64,000 bases of DNA from Paenibacillus sp. FSL W8-0426 (GCF_037969725.1 NZ_CP150203.1:264001-328000); one strand, 5' to 3'; positions 53,304 through 62,761 are shown, numbered from the stretch's first letter. Notes: a model not told the origin generated them from the sequence alone. Numbers and translations: made by a program.

Positions 53304-54779
53304 ATGATGGGAAATGAAACTTCAACGCAGACGGGCGTTAAAATCGTGCAAAACTGGATCGGGGGTGCCTGGACTAGTCCGGCAAGCGACCGCACCGAGC
53401 CGGTGGTGAATCCGGCGACGGAAGAGGTCATCGCCCTCGTTCCGTTGTCCGAACAAGCGGACGTGGATCTTGCCGTGAAGCGCGCGAAGGAGGCGTTTGC
53501 CTCGTGGAGCAAAACGCCGGTTCCGCGGCGCGCGCGCATTCTGTTCCGCTACCAGCAGCTGCTGGTGGAGCATTGGGAGGAGCTGGCGCGGCTGGTTACG
53601 CTGGAGAACGGCAAAAGCTACAACGAAGCTTACGGTGAAGTGCAGCGCGGCATCGAATGTGTCGAATTCGCGGCAGGCGCTCCGAATCTCATGATGGGCA
53701 AACAACTGCCCGATATCGCCACAGGGCTCGAATCGGGTATGTACCGGTACCCTATCGGCGTTGTAGGGGGAATCACCCCCTTCAACTTCCCGATGATGGT
53801 ACCGTGCTGGATGTTCCCGCTGGCGATCGCGTGCGGGAACACCTTTGTCCTGAAGCCGTCCGAGCGTACGCCGCTGCTGGCATGCCGCCTGGCGGAGCTT
53901 TTTCAGGAAGCGGGGCTTCCGGACGGCGTGCTGAACGTCGTTCACGGCGCGCACGACGTCGTGAACGGGCTGCTTGAACACCCGGATGTTCAAGCGATCT
54001 CGTTTGTCGGCTCACAGCCCGTGGCCGAATACGTGTACACGACTGCCTCCGCGCACGGCAAACGGGTGCAGGCGCTCGCCGGTGCCAAAAACCACTCCAT
54101 CGTCATGCCGGATGCCGATCTGGACCTGACGGTGAAGGAAATCACGAGCGCCGCTTTCGGCTCCGCAGGTGAGCGCTGCATGGCCTGTTCCGTCGTCGTT
54201 GCCGTCGGCGACGTGGCGGACGCGCTCGTGCAGAAACTGGCGGATGCCGCCGATCGGATCACGATCGGGAACGGTATGCATGACGGCGTATTCCTCGGCC
54301 CGGTTATCCGCGGTCCGCACAAAGAGCGCACGCTGGGCTACATCGAGTCCGGACAGCAAGAAGGGGCGAAGCTCATCCGTGACGGCCGGAAGGATGAAGC
54401 GGCCGGAGCATCGGGGTATTTCGTCGGGCCGACCATCTTCGATGACGTGGACAGCACGATGAAAATTTGGCGGGACGAGATTTTTGCGCCCGTGCTTTCG
54501 ATTGCGAGAGTAGCTACGCTGGAGGAAGCGATCGAGCTGGCGAACCGCTCCGAGTTTGCCAACGGGGCATGCCTGTTCACGCAGAGCGGTTCGAGCATGC
54601 GGCAGTTCCGGGAAACGATCGATGCGGGCATGCTAGGCATTAATCTGGGCGTACCTGCCCCGATGGCGTTTTTCCCGTTCTCGGGCTGGAAAAAATCCTT
54701 CTACGGCGATCTGCATGCCAATGGCACCGACGGCGTCGAGTTCTATACACGCAAAAAAATGGTGACGGCCCGCTGGTAA
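53304..54779 (+). CDS. iolA: IolA, CoA-acylating methylmalonate-semialdehyde dehydrogenase
   Basis: 491 residues; ATG 53304 follows AAAGGGGAACAGG, and ATG 53307 is equivalent. Aldehyde dehydrogenase fold of the MmsA/IolA branch: [58 protein letters not shown], catalytic Cys292 in [12 protein letters not shown], and the ending [43 protein letters not shown]. It converts malonate semialdehyde to acetyl-CoA and CO2 at the end of inositol breakdown. Confidence 0.96.
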   Translation: MMGNETSTQTGVKIVQNWIGGAWTSPASDRTEPVVNPATEEVIALVPLSEQADVDLAVKRAKEAFASWSKTPVPRRARILFRYQQLLVEHWEELARLVTLENGKSYNEAYGEVQRGIECVEFAAGAPNLMMGKQLPDIATGLESGMYRYPIGVVGGITPFNFPMMVPCWMFPLAIACGNTFVLKPSERTPLLACRLAELFQEAGLPDGVLNVVHGAHDVVNGLLEHPDVQAISFVGSQPVAEYVYTTASAHGKRVQALAGAKNHSIVMPDADLDLTVKEITSAAFGSAGERCMACSVVVAVGDVADALVQKLADAADRITIGNGMHDGVFLGPVIRGPHKERTLGYIESGQQEGAKLIRDGRKDEAAGASGYFVGPTIFDDVDSTMKIWRDEIFAPVLSIARVATLEEAIELANRSEFANGACLFTQSGSSMRQFRETIDAGMLGINLGVPAPMAFFPFSGWKKSFYGDLHANGTDGVEFYTRKKMVTARW

Positions 54780-54954
54780 TCGGCGGCAAGCCAAACGCAT
54801 TAAAGCGCAAGTGCATACTTGCATGCATGCATGGAACGGCGTTTTTGCGAAGCATCCCCTCTACGATCCGTGGTGGAATGATGATTCGCGTCCTTAGAAG
54901 CTCCGCTCCTTGAATGGTTGCAGTATGTCCAGTCGCATACAGGAGGATAAACGA

Positions 54955-56007
54955 ATGACGAAGGACAAGGTGAGAATCGGAATTATCGGAGCAGGCAGGA
55001 TCGGCAAAATCCATGCCGACAATCTGCTCCGCAACCCGCATGCCGAAATCGTCGGCATCAGCGATCTATATGCAGGGCCCGAGCTGGAGAGCTGGGCCGC
55101 AGGACGCGGCATCCCGGTTGTCACAACGGACAGCGGTGAGCTGCTGGCCATGTCCGACGTGGACGCGGTGCTGATCTGCTCGTCCACCGACACCCATGTG
55201 CCGCTCATGGAACAAGCGGCGCGCGCAGGCAAACATATTTTCTGCGAGAAGCCGGTCAGTATGGATCTGGCGCAGACCCGTTCTGTTGTGGAGGCGGTCC
55301 GGCAATCGGGCGTGAAGCTGCAGATCGGGTTCAATCGCAGGTTCGACCATAATTTCAGAAGGGTACGGGAGCATGTGCAATCGGGTGCCATCGGGGACCC
55401 TCACATCGTCAAGATCACGTCTCGGGATCCCAGCCCGCCTCCGGCGGAATACATTCGGGTATCGGGCGGCATTTTCATGGACATGATGATCCACGATTTC
55501 GACATGGCCCGTTATTTGACGGGCAGCGAAGTGGAAGAAGTATATGCGCAAGGCAATGTGCTGATTCATCCGGTCTTTGCGGAACACGGCGACGTGGATA
55601 CGGCGATTGTTACCCTGACGTTCAGCAACGGCGCGATTGGGGTCATCGATAACAGCCGCCAGGCGGCATACGGTTATGACCAGCGCGTTGAAGTGTTCGG
55701 ATCACTCGGCAGCGTCGCCGCGGCCAATGATCATCCGAACACAGCCGAGATCAGCACGGCGGCAGGTCTGATGCGCGACAAGCCGCTGCATTTTTTCCTG
55801 GAGCGGTATAACGAAGCTTACGTGCAGGAAACGGCTCTGTTTATCGACGCGATTCTAAACGATGTGCCGGTGCTGGTTGACGGTCATGACGCCGTGCAGG
55901 CAGAGCGCATTGCGCTGGCGGCCCGCATGTCGATGCAGCGGGGAAGGCCGGTCAAGCTTAGCGAAGTGCCGGGGGCTCCCGTCGGATCGAAGACGGTTTC
56001 TTTGTGA
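54955..56007 (+). CDS. iolG: IolG, inositol 2-dehydrogenase
   Basis: 350 residues from ATG 54955 after ACAGGAGGATAAACGA; a frame extending upstream is ignored. Gfo/Idh/MocA fold: IGIIGAGRIGKIHADNLLRN nucleotide loop, FCEKPVSMDLAQTRSVVEAV with the catalytic Lys, IGFNRRFDHNFRRVREHVQSG and GGIFMDMMIHDFDMARYLTGSEVEEV with Asp/His. It oxidises myo-inositol with NAD, the first step of the pathway. The 175-base gap before it shows only GCAAGTGCATACTTGC, a small palindrome. Confidence 0.93.
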   Translation: MTKDKVRIGIIGAGRIGKIHADNLLRNPHAEIVGISDLYAGPELESWAAGRGIPVVTTDSGELLAMSDVDAVLICSSTDTHVPLMEQAARAGKHIFCEKPVSMDLAQTRSVVEAVRQSGVKLQIGFNRRFDHNFRRVREHVQSGAIGDPHIVKITSRDPSPPPAEYIRVSGGIFMDMMIHDFDMARYLTGSEVEEVYAQGNVLIHPVFAEHGDVDTAIVTLTFSNGAIGVIDNSRQAAYGYDQRVEVFGSLGSVAAANDHPNTAEISTAAGLMRDKPLHFFLERYNEAYVQETALFIDAILNDVPVLVDGHDAVQAERIALAARMSMQRGRPVKLSEVPGAPVGSKTVSL

Positions 56008-56122
56008 AGAACGTCAATCATTGGAACGAAAAGCCGGATCACGGATACGCTGCAAATAAAGGATCGGCAATCATGGGCATATTGAATGCTTCCAAGTTCA
56101 TGGAAAGGAGTGTCATCCACAA

Positions 56123-56932
56123 ATGTCGGAATACATCATCAAACCGAAGAGCACGCCTGACGAAGACGGAACGATCCTGACGGTAACCCCGGAGACTGCC
56201 GGATGGGAGTATGTCGGTTTCCAAGTGGCGAAACTGGCGAAGGGACAGACGCTGACGCGGGAGAGCGGCGATCAGGAGTTATGCATCGTCTTTCTCAGCG
56301 GGGTGGCGGATGTCTCCACCAGAGAACAGACCTGGGAGCATGTGGGGAAACGCATGAGCGTTTTCGAAAAAATTCCCCCGTACTCCGTGTACGTCCCAAA
56401 TTTGGATCGGGTAGAAATTACGGCACGAACAGCGTTGGAGCTGGCCATCTGCGCGGCCCCGGGAAAAGGCAGTTATCCGGCACGGCTGATTGCGCCCGAG
56501 GATGTCGGCGTGGAGGGACGCGGTTACGGAAACCTGGAACGCCAAATCCATAACATTTTACCGGAGCAGAAGGAAGCCGACAGCTTGCTGGTGGTGGAAG
56601 TATTTACGCCAAACGGCCACTGGTCCAGCTACCCGCCGCACAAACACGATCAGGATGCATTGCCGGAAGAATCGTTGCTGGAGGAAACGTATTACTTCCG
56701 CGTGGAGCCCGAGCAAGGGTTTGCCATTCAACGCGTGTATACCGATGATCGTTCCTTGAATGAGACGTTAGCCGTGAACAACGGAGAAGTCGTGCTGGTT
56801 CCTCGCGGATATCATCCGGTAGGCGCTCCTCCAGGGTATGACGTGTATTATCTCAACGTGATGGCCGGCCCGACACGAATTTGGAAGTTCCGCAACGATC
56901 CGGATCACGATTGGCTGATGCAGCCTAAATAA
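56123..56932 (+). CDS. iolB: IolB, 5-deoxy-glucuronate isomerase
   Basis: 269 residues after TGGAAAGGAGTGTCATCCACAA. Double cupin of the KduI/IolB type: GWEYVGFQVAKLAKGQTLTRESGDQELCIVFLSG, NGHWSSYPPHKHDQDALPEESLLEETYYFRVEPEQGFAIQRVYTDD with His/Glu metal ligands, and VLVPRGYHPVGAPPGYDVYYLNVMAGP. It isomerises 5-deoxyglucuronate to 5-dehydro-2-deoxygluconate. It is the last enzyme gene of the cluster. Confidence 0.96.
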   Translation: MSEYIIKPKSTPDEDGTILTVTPETAGWEYVGFQVAKLAKGQTLTRESGDQELCIVFLSGVADVSTREQTWEHVGKRMSVFEKIPPYSVYVPNLDRVEITARTALELAICAAPGKGSYPARLIAPEDVGVEGRGYGNLERQIHNILPEQKEADSLLVVEVFTPNGHWSSYPPHKHDQDALPEESLLEETYYFRVEPEQGFAIQRVYTDDRSLNETLAVNNGEVVLVPRGYHPVGAPPGYDVYYLNVMAGPTRIWKFRNDPDHDWLMQPK

Positions 56933-57056
56933 TTCACACCCGTCTTCGTTGCCGTTATAGCGGTTAGGATACAGCTTGTGCCTGAGCTGGATGGGCGGAT
57001 CATAACAGTCCATGCCGACTCATGTTGCTTATGGGGGCATCCGCCTGCATAATGGG

Positions 57057-57072
57057 ATGTAAACGAAACCAA
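57057..57072 (+). promoter_or_regulatory. cre-like site just before the LacI-family gene
   Basis: ATGTAAACGAAACCAA matches the cre consensus in 15 of 16 positions and differs by one base from the site at 38853. It lies 13 bases before the start codon. Confidence 0.5.
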
Positions 57073-57085
57073 ATGGGGAATCTCG

Positions 57086-58093
57086 ATGAAAGCAACCATT
57101 TACGATATTGCGCGGGAGGCCGGGGTATCTATTGCAACCGTCTCCCAAGTCATTAACGGCAAAGGCAAAATCAGCGAAAAGCGGCGTGCCGAGATCATGG
57201 AAATCATGGAGCGCCTGAACTATCAGCCCAGCGCCATCGCCGCGGCCCTGACGGGCAAACAGACGTACACCTTTGGGCTGCTCGTACCCGATATATCCAA
57301 TCCGTATTTTGCGGAACTTGCCAGAGCGGTGGAGGATCGAAGCCGCAAATTGGGCTACAGCGTCGTTATTTGCAGTACGGACAACAAGGACGAGCGGGTA
57401 GAGCGCTATTTGAACCTGTTACAGCAAAAAAGAGTCGACGGCATGATGATCGGAACAGGGATCAGCAATGCCGAAATTTTGGCGCCGCTCCTGCAGCAGT
57501 CCATTCCCGTGGCCTTGATTGCCCGGCACCTGCCGACACTGGAGGTGCACACCGTCGCAATCGATGACCGGTTGGGCGGGGCCCTGGCGGCGCGTCATCT
57601 GCTGGAGCTTGGGCATGAACGCATGGCGGTTCTGGCGGAGCAAGCGGGGGTGAGCAGCAGCCGCGAGCGGGTGCGCGGCTTCCGTGAAGCATTGGAGCAA
57701 GCAGGGCATGAGCTGGCAGCAGAGCGAGTGCTGGAGTCTGCAATCGAGCCCGGCGCAGCCAAAGCGGCCGCGCTGCAGCTGCTCGGCGCATCCCCTCGGC
57801 CGACGGCGCTCTTCTGCTGCAACGACATGCAGGCCATCGGAGCGCTCCAAGCCGCCAAAGAACTGAAGCTGCGGGTACCGGAGGAACTGTCTGTCATTGG
57901 TTTTGACAACACGATCCTTGCCTCGGTGACCAGCCCGCCGCTCACCACGATCGCCCAGCCGATCGAGGAACTTGGGCGCCATGCCGTGGATTTGCTGATC
58001 GATGAGCTCAAAGAGGAAAGGCAGCCTGCCCGGAACATGATCCTGAAGCCCGAGCTGGTTGTTCGGGAATCGACGGCCAAGGCCCGCTCATAA
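57086..58093 (+). CDS. LacI-family regulator, probable iol repressor
   Basis: 335 residues after AAATGGGGAATCTCG. N-terminal helix-turn-helix and hinge: ATIYDIAREAGVSIATVSQVINGKGKISEKRRAEIMEIMERLNYQPSAIAAALTGKQTYTFG; then a periplasmic-binding-like effector domain with LLVPDISNPYFAELARAVED, AIDDRLGGALAARHLLELGHERMAVL and PTALFCCNDMQAIGAL. It lies directly behind iolB in the same direction. In Bacillus subtilis the iol repressor is a DeoR-type protein, so this would be a different regulator for the same pathway. The TTAAGCGCTTAA repeats before iolD are its probable target (inference). Confidence 0.9.
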   Translation: MKATIYDIAREAGVSIATVSQVINGKGKISEKRRAEIMEIMERLNYQPSAIAAALTGKQTYTFGLLVPDISNPYFAELARAVEDRSRKLGYSVVICSTDNKDERVERYLNLLQQKRVDGMMIGTGISNAEILAPLLQQSIPVALIARHLPTLEVHTVAIDDRLGGALAARHLLELGHERMAVLAEQAGVSSSRERVRGFREALEQAGHELAAERVLESAIEPGAAKAAALQLLGASPRPTALFCCNDMQAIGALQAAKELKLRVPEELSVIGFDNTILASVTSPPLTTIAQPIEELGRHAVDLLIDELKEERQPARNMILKPELVVRESTAKARS

Positions 58094-58152
58094 TCGCTCG
58101 GGCAGTGCAATCCAATCAAAAAACAAGCCGAGATCACACTCAAGCAAGGCGT

Positions 58153-58207
58153 GAAATGCACCCCAATTGTTAGACACACTCTAACAGTTGGAGGTGCATT
58201 TTTTTGT
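58153..58207 (+). terminator. Long hairpin terminator after the LacI gene, possibly IS-derived
   Basis: AAATGCACC pairs with GGTGCATTT, CCAA with TTGG and TGTTAGA with TCTAACA in one long, near-perfect hairpin, followed by TTTTTTTG. The GTTAGACACA...TAACA core reminds me of ends of IS3-type elements, so it may be a leftover tip now serving as terminator. Confidence 0.7.
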
Positions 58208-58360
58208 TTTTTATTTTCGGTGCAGTGCCTCATAACTTACGCCGATTCGTTGGAACTTGTTGAATGAGTGATATAAGATTTAATGGTATACTGGGAAATA
58301 TGAACATTTAATTCAGTTACATGAATCATTCTTAAAATATGCAAATGGAGTGAGGGGATT

Positions 58361-58849
58361 TTGCTGAGGAGAAAAAGAGGCATCATTATTGCTGTCATTT
58401 TGATGGCAATAGTTGCAATTATGATACCGATATACATCAATCAGCAACGTCACACGACGTTTCGGGCTGAAGTGCTGGAGCATTTTGGGATGCTGGATCG
58501 GTTTAAACGATTGGAAATCCGGCAAATATCCAAAACAGTGAACGAAACTGACGAGGAACGTGTTATTGAAGACGCTGAGGAGATCAGGAAGCTGCTGAAC
58601 GATTATAAAGATCACGGATTGAAGCGGGCCGATCGCCCGAGCCTCAGCGAAGAAGCATCACCTTATTACTACGAATGGAGACTATTGATCAACAAGGAGG
58701 GCAGGGAATCGTCCGGATTCAACATCACGTTTTACGACAAGCAGCACATCGAAATATTCGATGCTTCCGCAACAAGGGATGCACTGACGAGTTATAAAGT
58801 GGATGAGCCGATGAACTGGTCCCGGATGGAACAGTATTTCAAGGATTGA
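58361..58849 (+). CDS. Small membrane-anchored protein of unknown function
   Basis: 162 residues from TTG 58361, about 5 bases after GTGAGGGGA. One N-terminal membrane helix (GIIIAVILMAIVAIMIPIYI) after RRKR, so the remaining ~135 residues should lie outside. That part has a helix LEHFGMLDRFKRLEIRQIS followed by a mixed beta region ending in MNWSRMEQYFKD. It is a single-gene unit ending in a terminator. No family recognised. Confidence 0.7.
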   Translation: MLRRKRGIIIAVILMAIVAIMIPIYINQQRHTTFRAEVLEHFGMLDRFKRLEIRQISKTVNETDEERVIEDAEEIRKLLNDYKDHGLKRADRPSLSEEASPYYYEWRLLINKEGRESSGFNITFYDKQHIEIFDASATRDALTSYKVDEPMNWSRMEQYFKD

Positions 58850-58864
58850 AGAGGACAAGTTTAC

Positions 58865-58914
58865 ATAACAAAGGGAGAACGCGGCTAAGTCGTCGTTTTC
58901 CCTTTTGTTATTAT
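58865..58914. terminator. Bidirectional terminator between convergent genes
   Basis: AACAAAGGGA with TCCCTTTTGTT and ACG/CGT inside form an A/T-flanked stem. It serves both the small membrane protein gene and the DUF4261 gene. Confidence 0.7.
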
Positions 58915-58928
58915 ATGGAATTGTGCAT

Positions 58929-59729
58929 TTAAAATCCAATTTTCAAGCTGCTGCCTTCGACGGCAACTCCTTCGGTAAGGGTGATCGGCAGCTTTTGCTC
59001 GGCCGAGAACCCAAGGGTCTCTCCTTCGTGCAAGGTGACGTTGTTTTCGACGACATAGTTCATGGTCATGAACATCATCTCGAACACGTCACTTATATGT
59101 TGCTGGGAATGAACGATTTCCATTTCTTTCTTACCGAAGTTGCGGAGTCCTACGGTATAGGCAGATGAGCCTTCAGGTCCCTGATACAGCCCGATAAAAA
59201 TCCAGAGCGACACTGGCAGCTCGCCGTCTTTCAGTGAGCGGCTTGTCTCTACGTATTTATTCGCTTCCGCAACCATTGGTGCCGTGTAGATGGCCAGGGC
59301 GTGATCCAACTGCAGCAGCGCACAAGCTGTTTTCGTAAACAACACATGTCCGCGGATCGGATCATCTGCATTGAGCACCGATACGATGATTTGCGATTGA
59401 TGTCGTGAGGTTACCTGTTCCGCTTCGCGCCAGAGCACATTCAGTTTGGCGTTCTCCTCCACTTCACGGTCTGGAATCGGTGCTTCGATGTGGGCACATA
59501 CGACCTGCATATCATCCACTTCGAAAAAAAGATTTCCCTCCTCCGGGCGCTCCGCAATTTCAATGTTCCATTCGCGTTTCATCGTGTGTATGAAAGCATC
59601 GAAATCGCAGTCCAGGCGCTCGAGCAAAACGAAACCGACGATCGTTTCATTGTAGGGCGCTTGCTCTGTCGCTCCAGAGGTCGACGGGGTTTCCTTTTTG
59701 CGTCGTCTAAGTTTGTCAAACAGTCCCAT
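58929..59729 (-). CDS. DUF4261 domain protein
   Basis: 266 residues. After a basic N terminus (MGLFDKLRRRKKE) the whole chain follows the DUF4261 pattern: a VVCAHIEAPIPDREVEENAKLNVLW segment, HQSQIIVSVL, LFTKTACALLQLDHALAIYTAP, LPVSLWIFIGLYQGPEGSSAYTVGLRNFGKKEMEIVHS and the late LHEGETLGFSAEQKLPITL. The domain occurs in Bacillus relatives without proven function; some members sit near toxin or immunity genes, but nothing of the sort is seen here. The start follows GGGAAGGAGAACGTCTC. Confidence 0.85.
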   Translation of the reverse strand: MGLFDKLRRRKKETPSTSGATEQAPYNETIVGFVLLERLDCDFDAFIHTMKREWNIEIAERPEEGNLFFEVDDMQVVCAHIEAPIPDREVEENAKLNVLWREAEQVTSRHQSQIIVSVLNADDPIRGHVLFTKTACALLQLDHALAIYTAPMVAEANKYVETSRSLKDGELPVSLWIFIGLYQGPEGSSAYTVGLRNFGKKEMEIVHSQQHISDVFEMMFMTMNYVVENNVTLHEGETLGFSAEQKLPITLTEGVAVEGSSLKIGF

Positions 59730-59837
59730 GAGACGTTCTCCTTCCCGAATTCATCACAATGATCGGCATGTCCATGCCATGACCCTAACATACCATATCC
59801 AAGGCACGCTTGTAATGACCGGTCGGCCATTTCCCCT

Positions 59838-60209
59838 TTACGGGAGGAAGAGAACCAATAACAGGGCAATGATTGCAGGCAGACCCTGCTTGATAATAAT
59901 AGAGCGGGAAGCTGTTGCACCCCCATATAGAGCGGCGATGACGACACATGCCAGGAAAAAGATCTGGATCTGGTGTCCGAAAGCCGCATTCGGATGAACG
60001 AGTCCCCAGATCAGTCCTGCGGCGAGAAACCCGTTGTACAGCCCCTGATTCCCTGCGAGTGCTTTCGTGGATTCGGCGAATTCCGGCGTGGTTCCGAACG
60101 TTTTCATTGTACGCGGACTAGTCCACATAAACATTTCCATCACTAAAATGTAAATGTGCTCAATGGCTACAAGAGCCACGAAAATCATGCTGATCAAACG
60201 AACCACCAT
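59838..60209 (-). CDS. DUF1304 membrane protein
   Basis: 123 residues from ATG 60209; a TTG four codons upstream is an alternative. About four membrane helices. The family start LISMIFVALVAIEHIYILVMEMFMWTSPRTMKTFG and the segment ALAGNQGLYNGFLAAGLIWGL are characteristic of DUF1304. It is an inner-membrane protein of unknown function. It stands alone. Confidence 0.88.
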   Translation of the reverse strand: MVVRLISMIFVALVAIEHIYILVMEMFMWTSPRTMKTFGTTPEFAESTKALAGNQGLYNGFLAAGLIWGLVHPNAAFGHQIQIFFLACVVIAALYGGATASRSIIIKQGLPAIIALLLVLFLP

Positions 60210-60334
60210 ACTTTCTCTCAATGTAATTTATTGGCTTCTGCTTCATTATAAGGTCTGGCACTCTAAATCGGAAGCAAAAAAGTTTTGGACAATTAAATTG
60301 TGTGAATTTATAATTGGTCGAATACCCAATCAGA

Positions 60335-60371
60335 CAAAAACAACGACCCCGAATACATCAGGATCGTTGTC
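60335..60371 (-). terminator. Terminator overlapping the end of the glycosyltransferase gene
   Basis: On the minus strand ACAACGATCC pairs with GGGGTCGTTGT (one mismatch), followed by TTTTTGT. The stem begins inside the last codons. Confidence 0.7.
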
Positions 60372-61107
60372 GTTTGGTTTCTTTGAAAAGCAATGCCTGA
60401 ACGGCGAAGCGCGGCAAAATGAGTTGTCTCCGCCATCTGGAAGGCTGGCGCATGAGGCGATACAGCCACTCAAGATGGAGTTTCTGCCATAGCGCCGGGG
60501 CACGTTTTGTTTTGCCTGCCACGATATCGAGGCTTCCTCCGACGCCGATGGCCACGCGGGCCTGCAACCGATCCCGATACCGGTGTATCCATTCCTCAGC
60601 GTAAGGCGCGCCTAGGGCAACGATCAGAAAGTCAGGCTTGGCCGCCCCAATCTCTTCCACAATACGCAGCTCATCTTCCTCCGTAAAAAAACCGTGATGA
60701 CGTCCGCATATCGAGACGCCGGGATAATTTTTTTCGATGATATCGGCCGATCTTGCGTTTACATGCTCTTCCGCGCCGAGAAGGTAGAAAGACCAACGTT
60801 GGCGATCGCCCTCCTCCAACAGGCGAAACAGCAGATCGCAGCCGGTGACCCGTTCGGTCAACTTTCCTCCACGCAGCCTCGAAACCATGACAATGCCCGC
60901 TCCATCAGCTGTAACGAGCCCTGCCTGATCGACAATGGAGCGTAGGCGGTCGTTGTGCTGACAGGACATGACGATTTCCGGGTTGCCTGTAATAACGTGA
61001 AACAGCGTGGCATCATTTCCTTGAATAACATCGCCTAATAAGGATAACGTTTGTTCCATATTTACGTTGGGGAAGGGAATCCCCATAATGTTGGTTGTTT
61101 CGTTCAT
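60358..61107 (-). CDS. WecG/TagA/CpsF-family glycosyltransferase
   Basis: 249 residues from ATG 61107 after GAAAGGATAGACCG; a long upstream extension of the frame is ignored. Family motifs: IMGIPFPNVNMEQTL, HVITGNPEIVM, ADGAGIVMVSRLRGGKLTERVTGCDLLFRLLE, GRHHGFFTEEDE, PDFLIVALGAPYAEEWI and VGGSLDIVAGKTKRAPALWQKLHLEWLYRLMRQPSRWRRQLILPRF. Related TagA/TarA enzymes add ManNAc to undecaprenyl-PP-GlcNAc for teichoic acid linkage; WecG-type enzymes act in polysaccharide synthesis. No other such genes lie nearby, so the polymer is unknown. Confidence 0.92.
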   Translation of the reverse strand: MNETTNIMGIPFPNVNMEQTLSLLGDVIQGNDATLFHVITGNPEIVMSCQHNDRLRSIVDQAGLVTADGAGIVMVSRLRGGKLTERVTGCDLLFRLLEEGDRQRWSFYLLGAEEHVNARSADIIEKNYPGVSICGRHHGFFTEEDELRIVEEIGAAKPDFLIVALGAPYAEEWIHRYRDRLQARVAIGVGGSLDIVAGKTKRAPALWQKLHLEWLYRLMRQPSRWRRQLILPRFAVQALLFKETKRQRS

Positions 61108-61283
61108 CGGTCTATCCTTTCTGGTTTCACCCCTGCATGTTTCAATAATTATCCGTAAACCCAACTTATCCCAGTATATCGAAAGCGGCCTTCGATGACT
61201 ATGGCGAAATGACGATGAGCTTCTGCTTCCAGCTGCAAATAAAAAAGGCCCACCTGCATAACCCGGCTGACCCGTAATCGAAC

Positions 61284-61313
61284 AAAAGCAACCCGTGAGG
61301 CCGGGTTGCTTTT
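61284..61313 (-). terminator. Terminator of pyk
   Basis: AAAAGCAACCCG and CGGGTTGCTTTT form a perfect 12-bp stem with A/T ends; on the minus strand it lies 33 bases after the pyk stop. Confidence 0.85.
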
Positions 61314-61345
61314 GCGCGCTGCTATTCACTTGCTTGTATGTGGGA

Positions 61346-62761
61346 TTATACTTGCAGGACCTTGATCAGGTTCGTATTGCCGGATTGACCGATCGGAACG
61401 CCCGCAGACAGCACGATGATGTCGCCTTTTTCAATGTAACCCGTTTTGATAGCGTTGCGCGTGGACGATTCGAACATTTCGTCCGTCGTAGTCACTTTGT
61501 CGCCCAGCACCGGAATAACGCCGGAGAGCAGGCAGATTTTTGCGAGCACTTTCTCATGCTGCGTGACCGCGATGATCGGCGCTTTTGGACGATATTTGGA
61601 GATCATGCGCGCCGTAAATCCGCTCTCGGTGGAAGTAATGATCGCTTTGGCATTCAGCACGAGCGAAGAGCTAACGGCACCTTGGCTGATGACTTCAGTG
61701 ATGTTAGCCACCTGTTGGGCCGATTTCTGATTGAATTGTTCCTTATAGTCGATCATCGTTTCGGCGCGGCGCGCAACGGCAGCCATCGTACGGACCGATG
61801 GGATCGGATATTTACCCGCAGCGGACTCGCCGGACAGCATGACTACGTCTGCACCTTGCAGCACGGCATTGGCTACGTCACTCACCTCGGAACGGGTAGG
61901 ACGCGGGTTGACCTGCATCGATTCCAGCATGTGCGTGGCCACGATGACCGGTTTGCCGGCACGGTTACATTTGTCGATCATTTCTTTTTGCATCATCGGC
62001 ACGTCTTCGATCGGCACTTCGACCCCAAGATCGCCGCGCGCAACCATGATGCCGTCCGATGCTTCGATAATGTCGTCGAGGTTGGTCATGCCTTCCTGGT
62101 TTTCGATTTTGGAAATAATCTGAACATGCTCGGCGCCACGTTCTTTGAGAATGCTGCGGATTTCGCGAATATCGTCGCCCTTGCGCACAAAGGAAGCCGC
62201 AATGATTTCGATATCGTTTTCGATCCCGAATCCGATATGCATGACATCGCGTTCGGTTACGCCCGGAAGGGTCGTTTTGATCCCTGGCAAGTTCACGCCT
62301 TTGCGAGGTTTCAGAATGCCGCCGCTAACGATATCGCAATGAATTTCGGTGCCTTCGACAGAAGTGACCGTCAGATCTACCAGACCATCGTCGATCAGAA
62401 TGCGGTCGCCTGGCTTCACCACGAGATTCAACTCAGGATAGTTTACCGAGATCCGTTCGGCATCGCCCAGAATTTCTTCCGTGGTCAGCGTCAGTTTTTT
62501 GCCAGCCTGCAGATGGCAGGAAGCCTCTTTCAATTTGCCGATACGCACTTCAGGTCCCTTGATATCCATCATGATCGGCACATATTTGTTCAGCGCGGAA
62601 GCAGCCGCGCGAATGTTGTTGATCCGTGCAACATGATCCTCGAGCTCGCCATGTGCCATGTTCAGACGTGCCACTGTCATGCCTTCCTGAATCATTACCT
62701 TCAACGTTTCAATGGAGTCACAAGCAGGTCCCATGGTACAAATAATTTTTGTTTTCAACAT
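61346..62761 (-). CDS. pyk: Pyruvate kinase (short form)
   Basis: 471 residues. Pyruvate kinase transfers phosphate from phosphoenolpyruvate to ADP at the end of glycolysis. Motifs: TKIICTMGPACDS, ARLNMAHGELEDH (usually MNFSHG), MDIKGPEVRIG, MVARGDLGVEVPIEDVPMMQKEMI, VATHMLESMQVNPRPTRSEVSDVANAVLQGADVVMLSGESAAGKYP. It ends after the third domain and lacks the extra C-terminal PEP-utiliser-like domain of B. subtilis Pyk (about 585 residues). The start follows GAGGAGGAAATAAC. The MA-H instead of FS-H in the nucleotide loop is a small deviation. Confidence 0.95.
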   Translation of the reverse strand: MLKTKIICTMGPACDSIETLKVMIQEGMTVARLNMAHGELEDHVARINNIRAAASALNKYVPIMMDIKGPEVRIGKLKEASCHLQAGKKLTLTTEEILGDAERISVNYPELNLVVKPGDRILIDDGLVDLTVTSVEGTEIHCDIVSGGILKPRKGVNLPGIKTTLPGVTERDVMHIGFGIENDIEIIAASFVRKGDDIREIRSILKERGAEHVQIISKIENQEGMTNLDDIIEASDGIMVARGDLGVEVPIEDVPMMQKEMIDKCNRAGKPVIVATHMLESMQVNPRPTRSEVSDVANAVLQGADVVMLSGESAAGKYPIPSVRTMAAVARRAETMIDYKEQFNQKSAQQVANITEVISQGAVSSSLVLNAKAIITSTESGFTARMISKYRPKAPIIAVTQHEKVLAKICLLSGVIPVLGDKVTTTDEMFESSTRNAIKTGYIEKGDIIVLSAGVPIGQSGNTNLIKVLQV

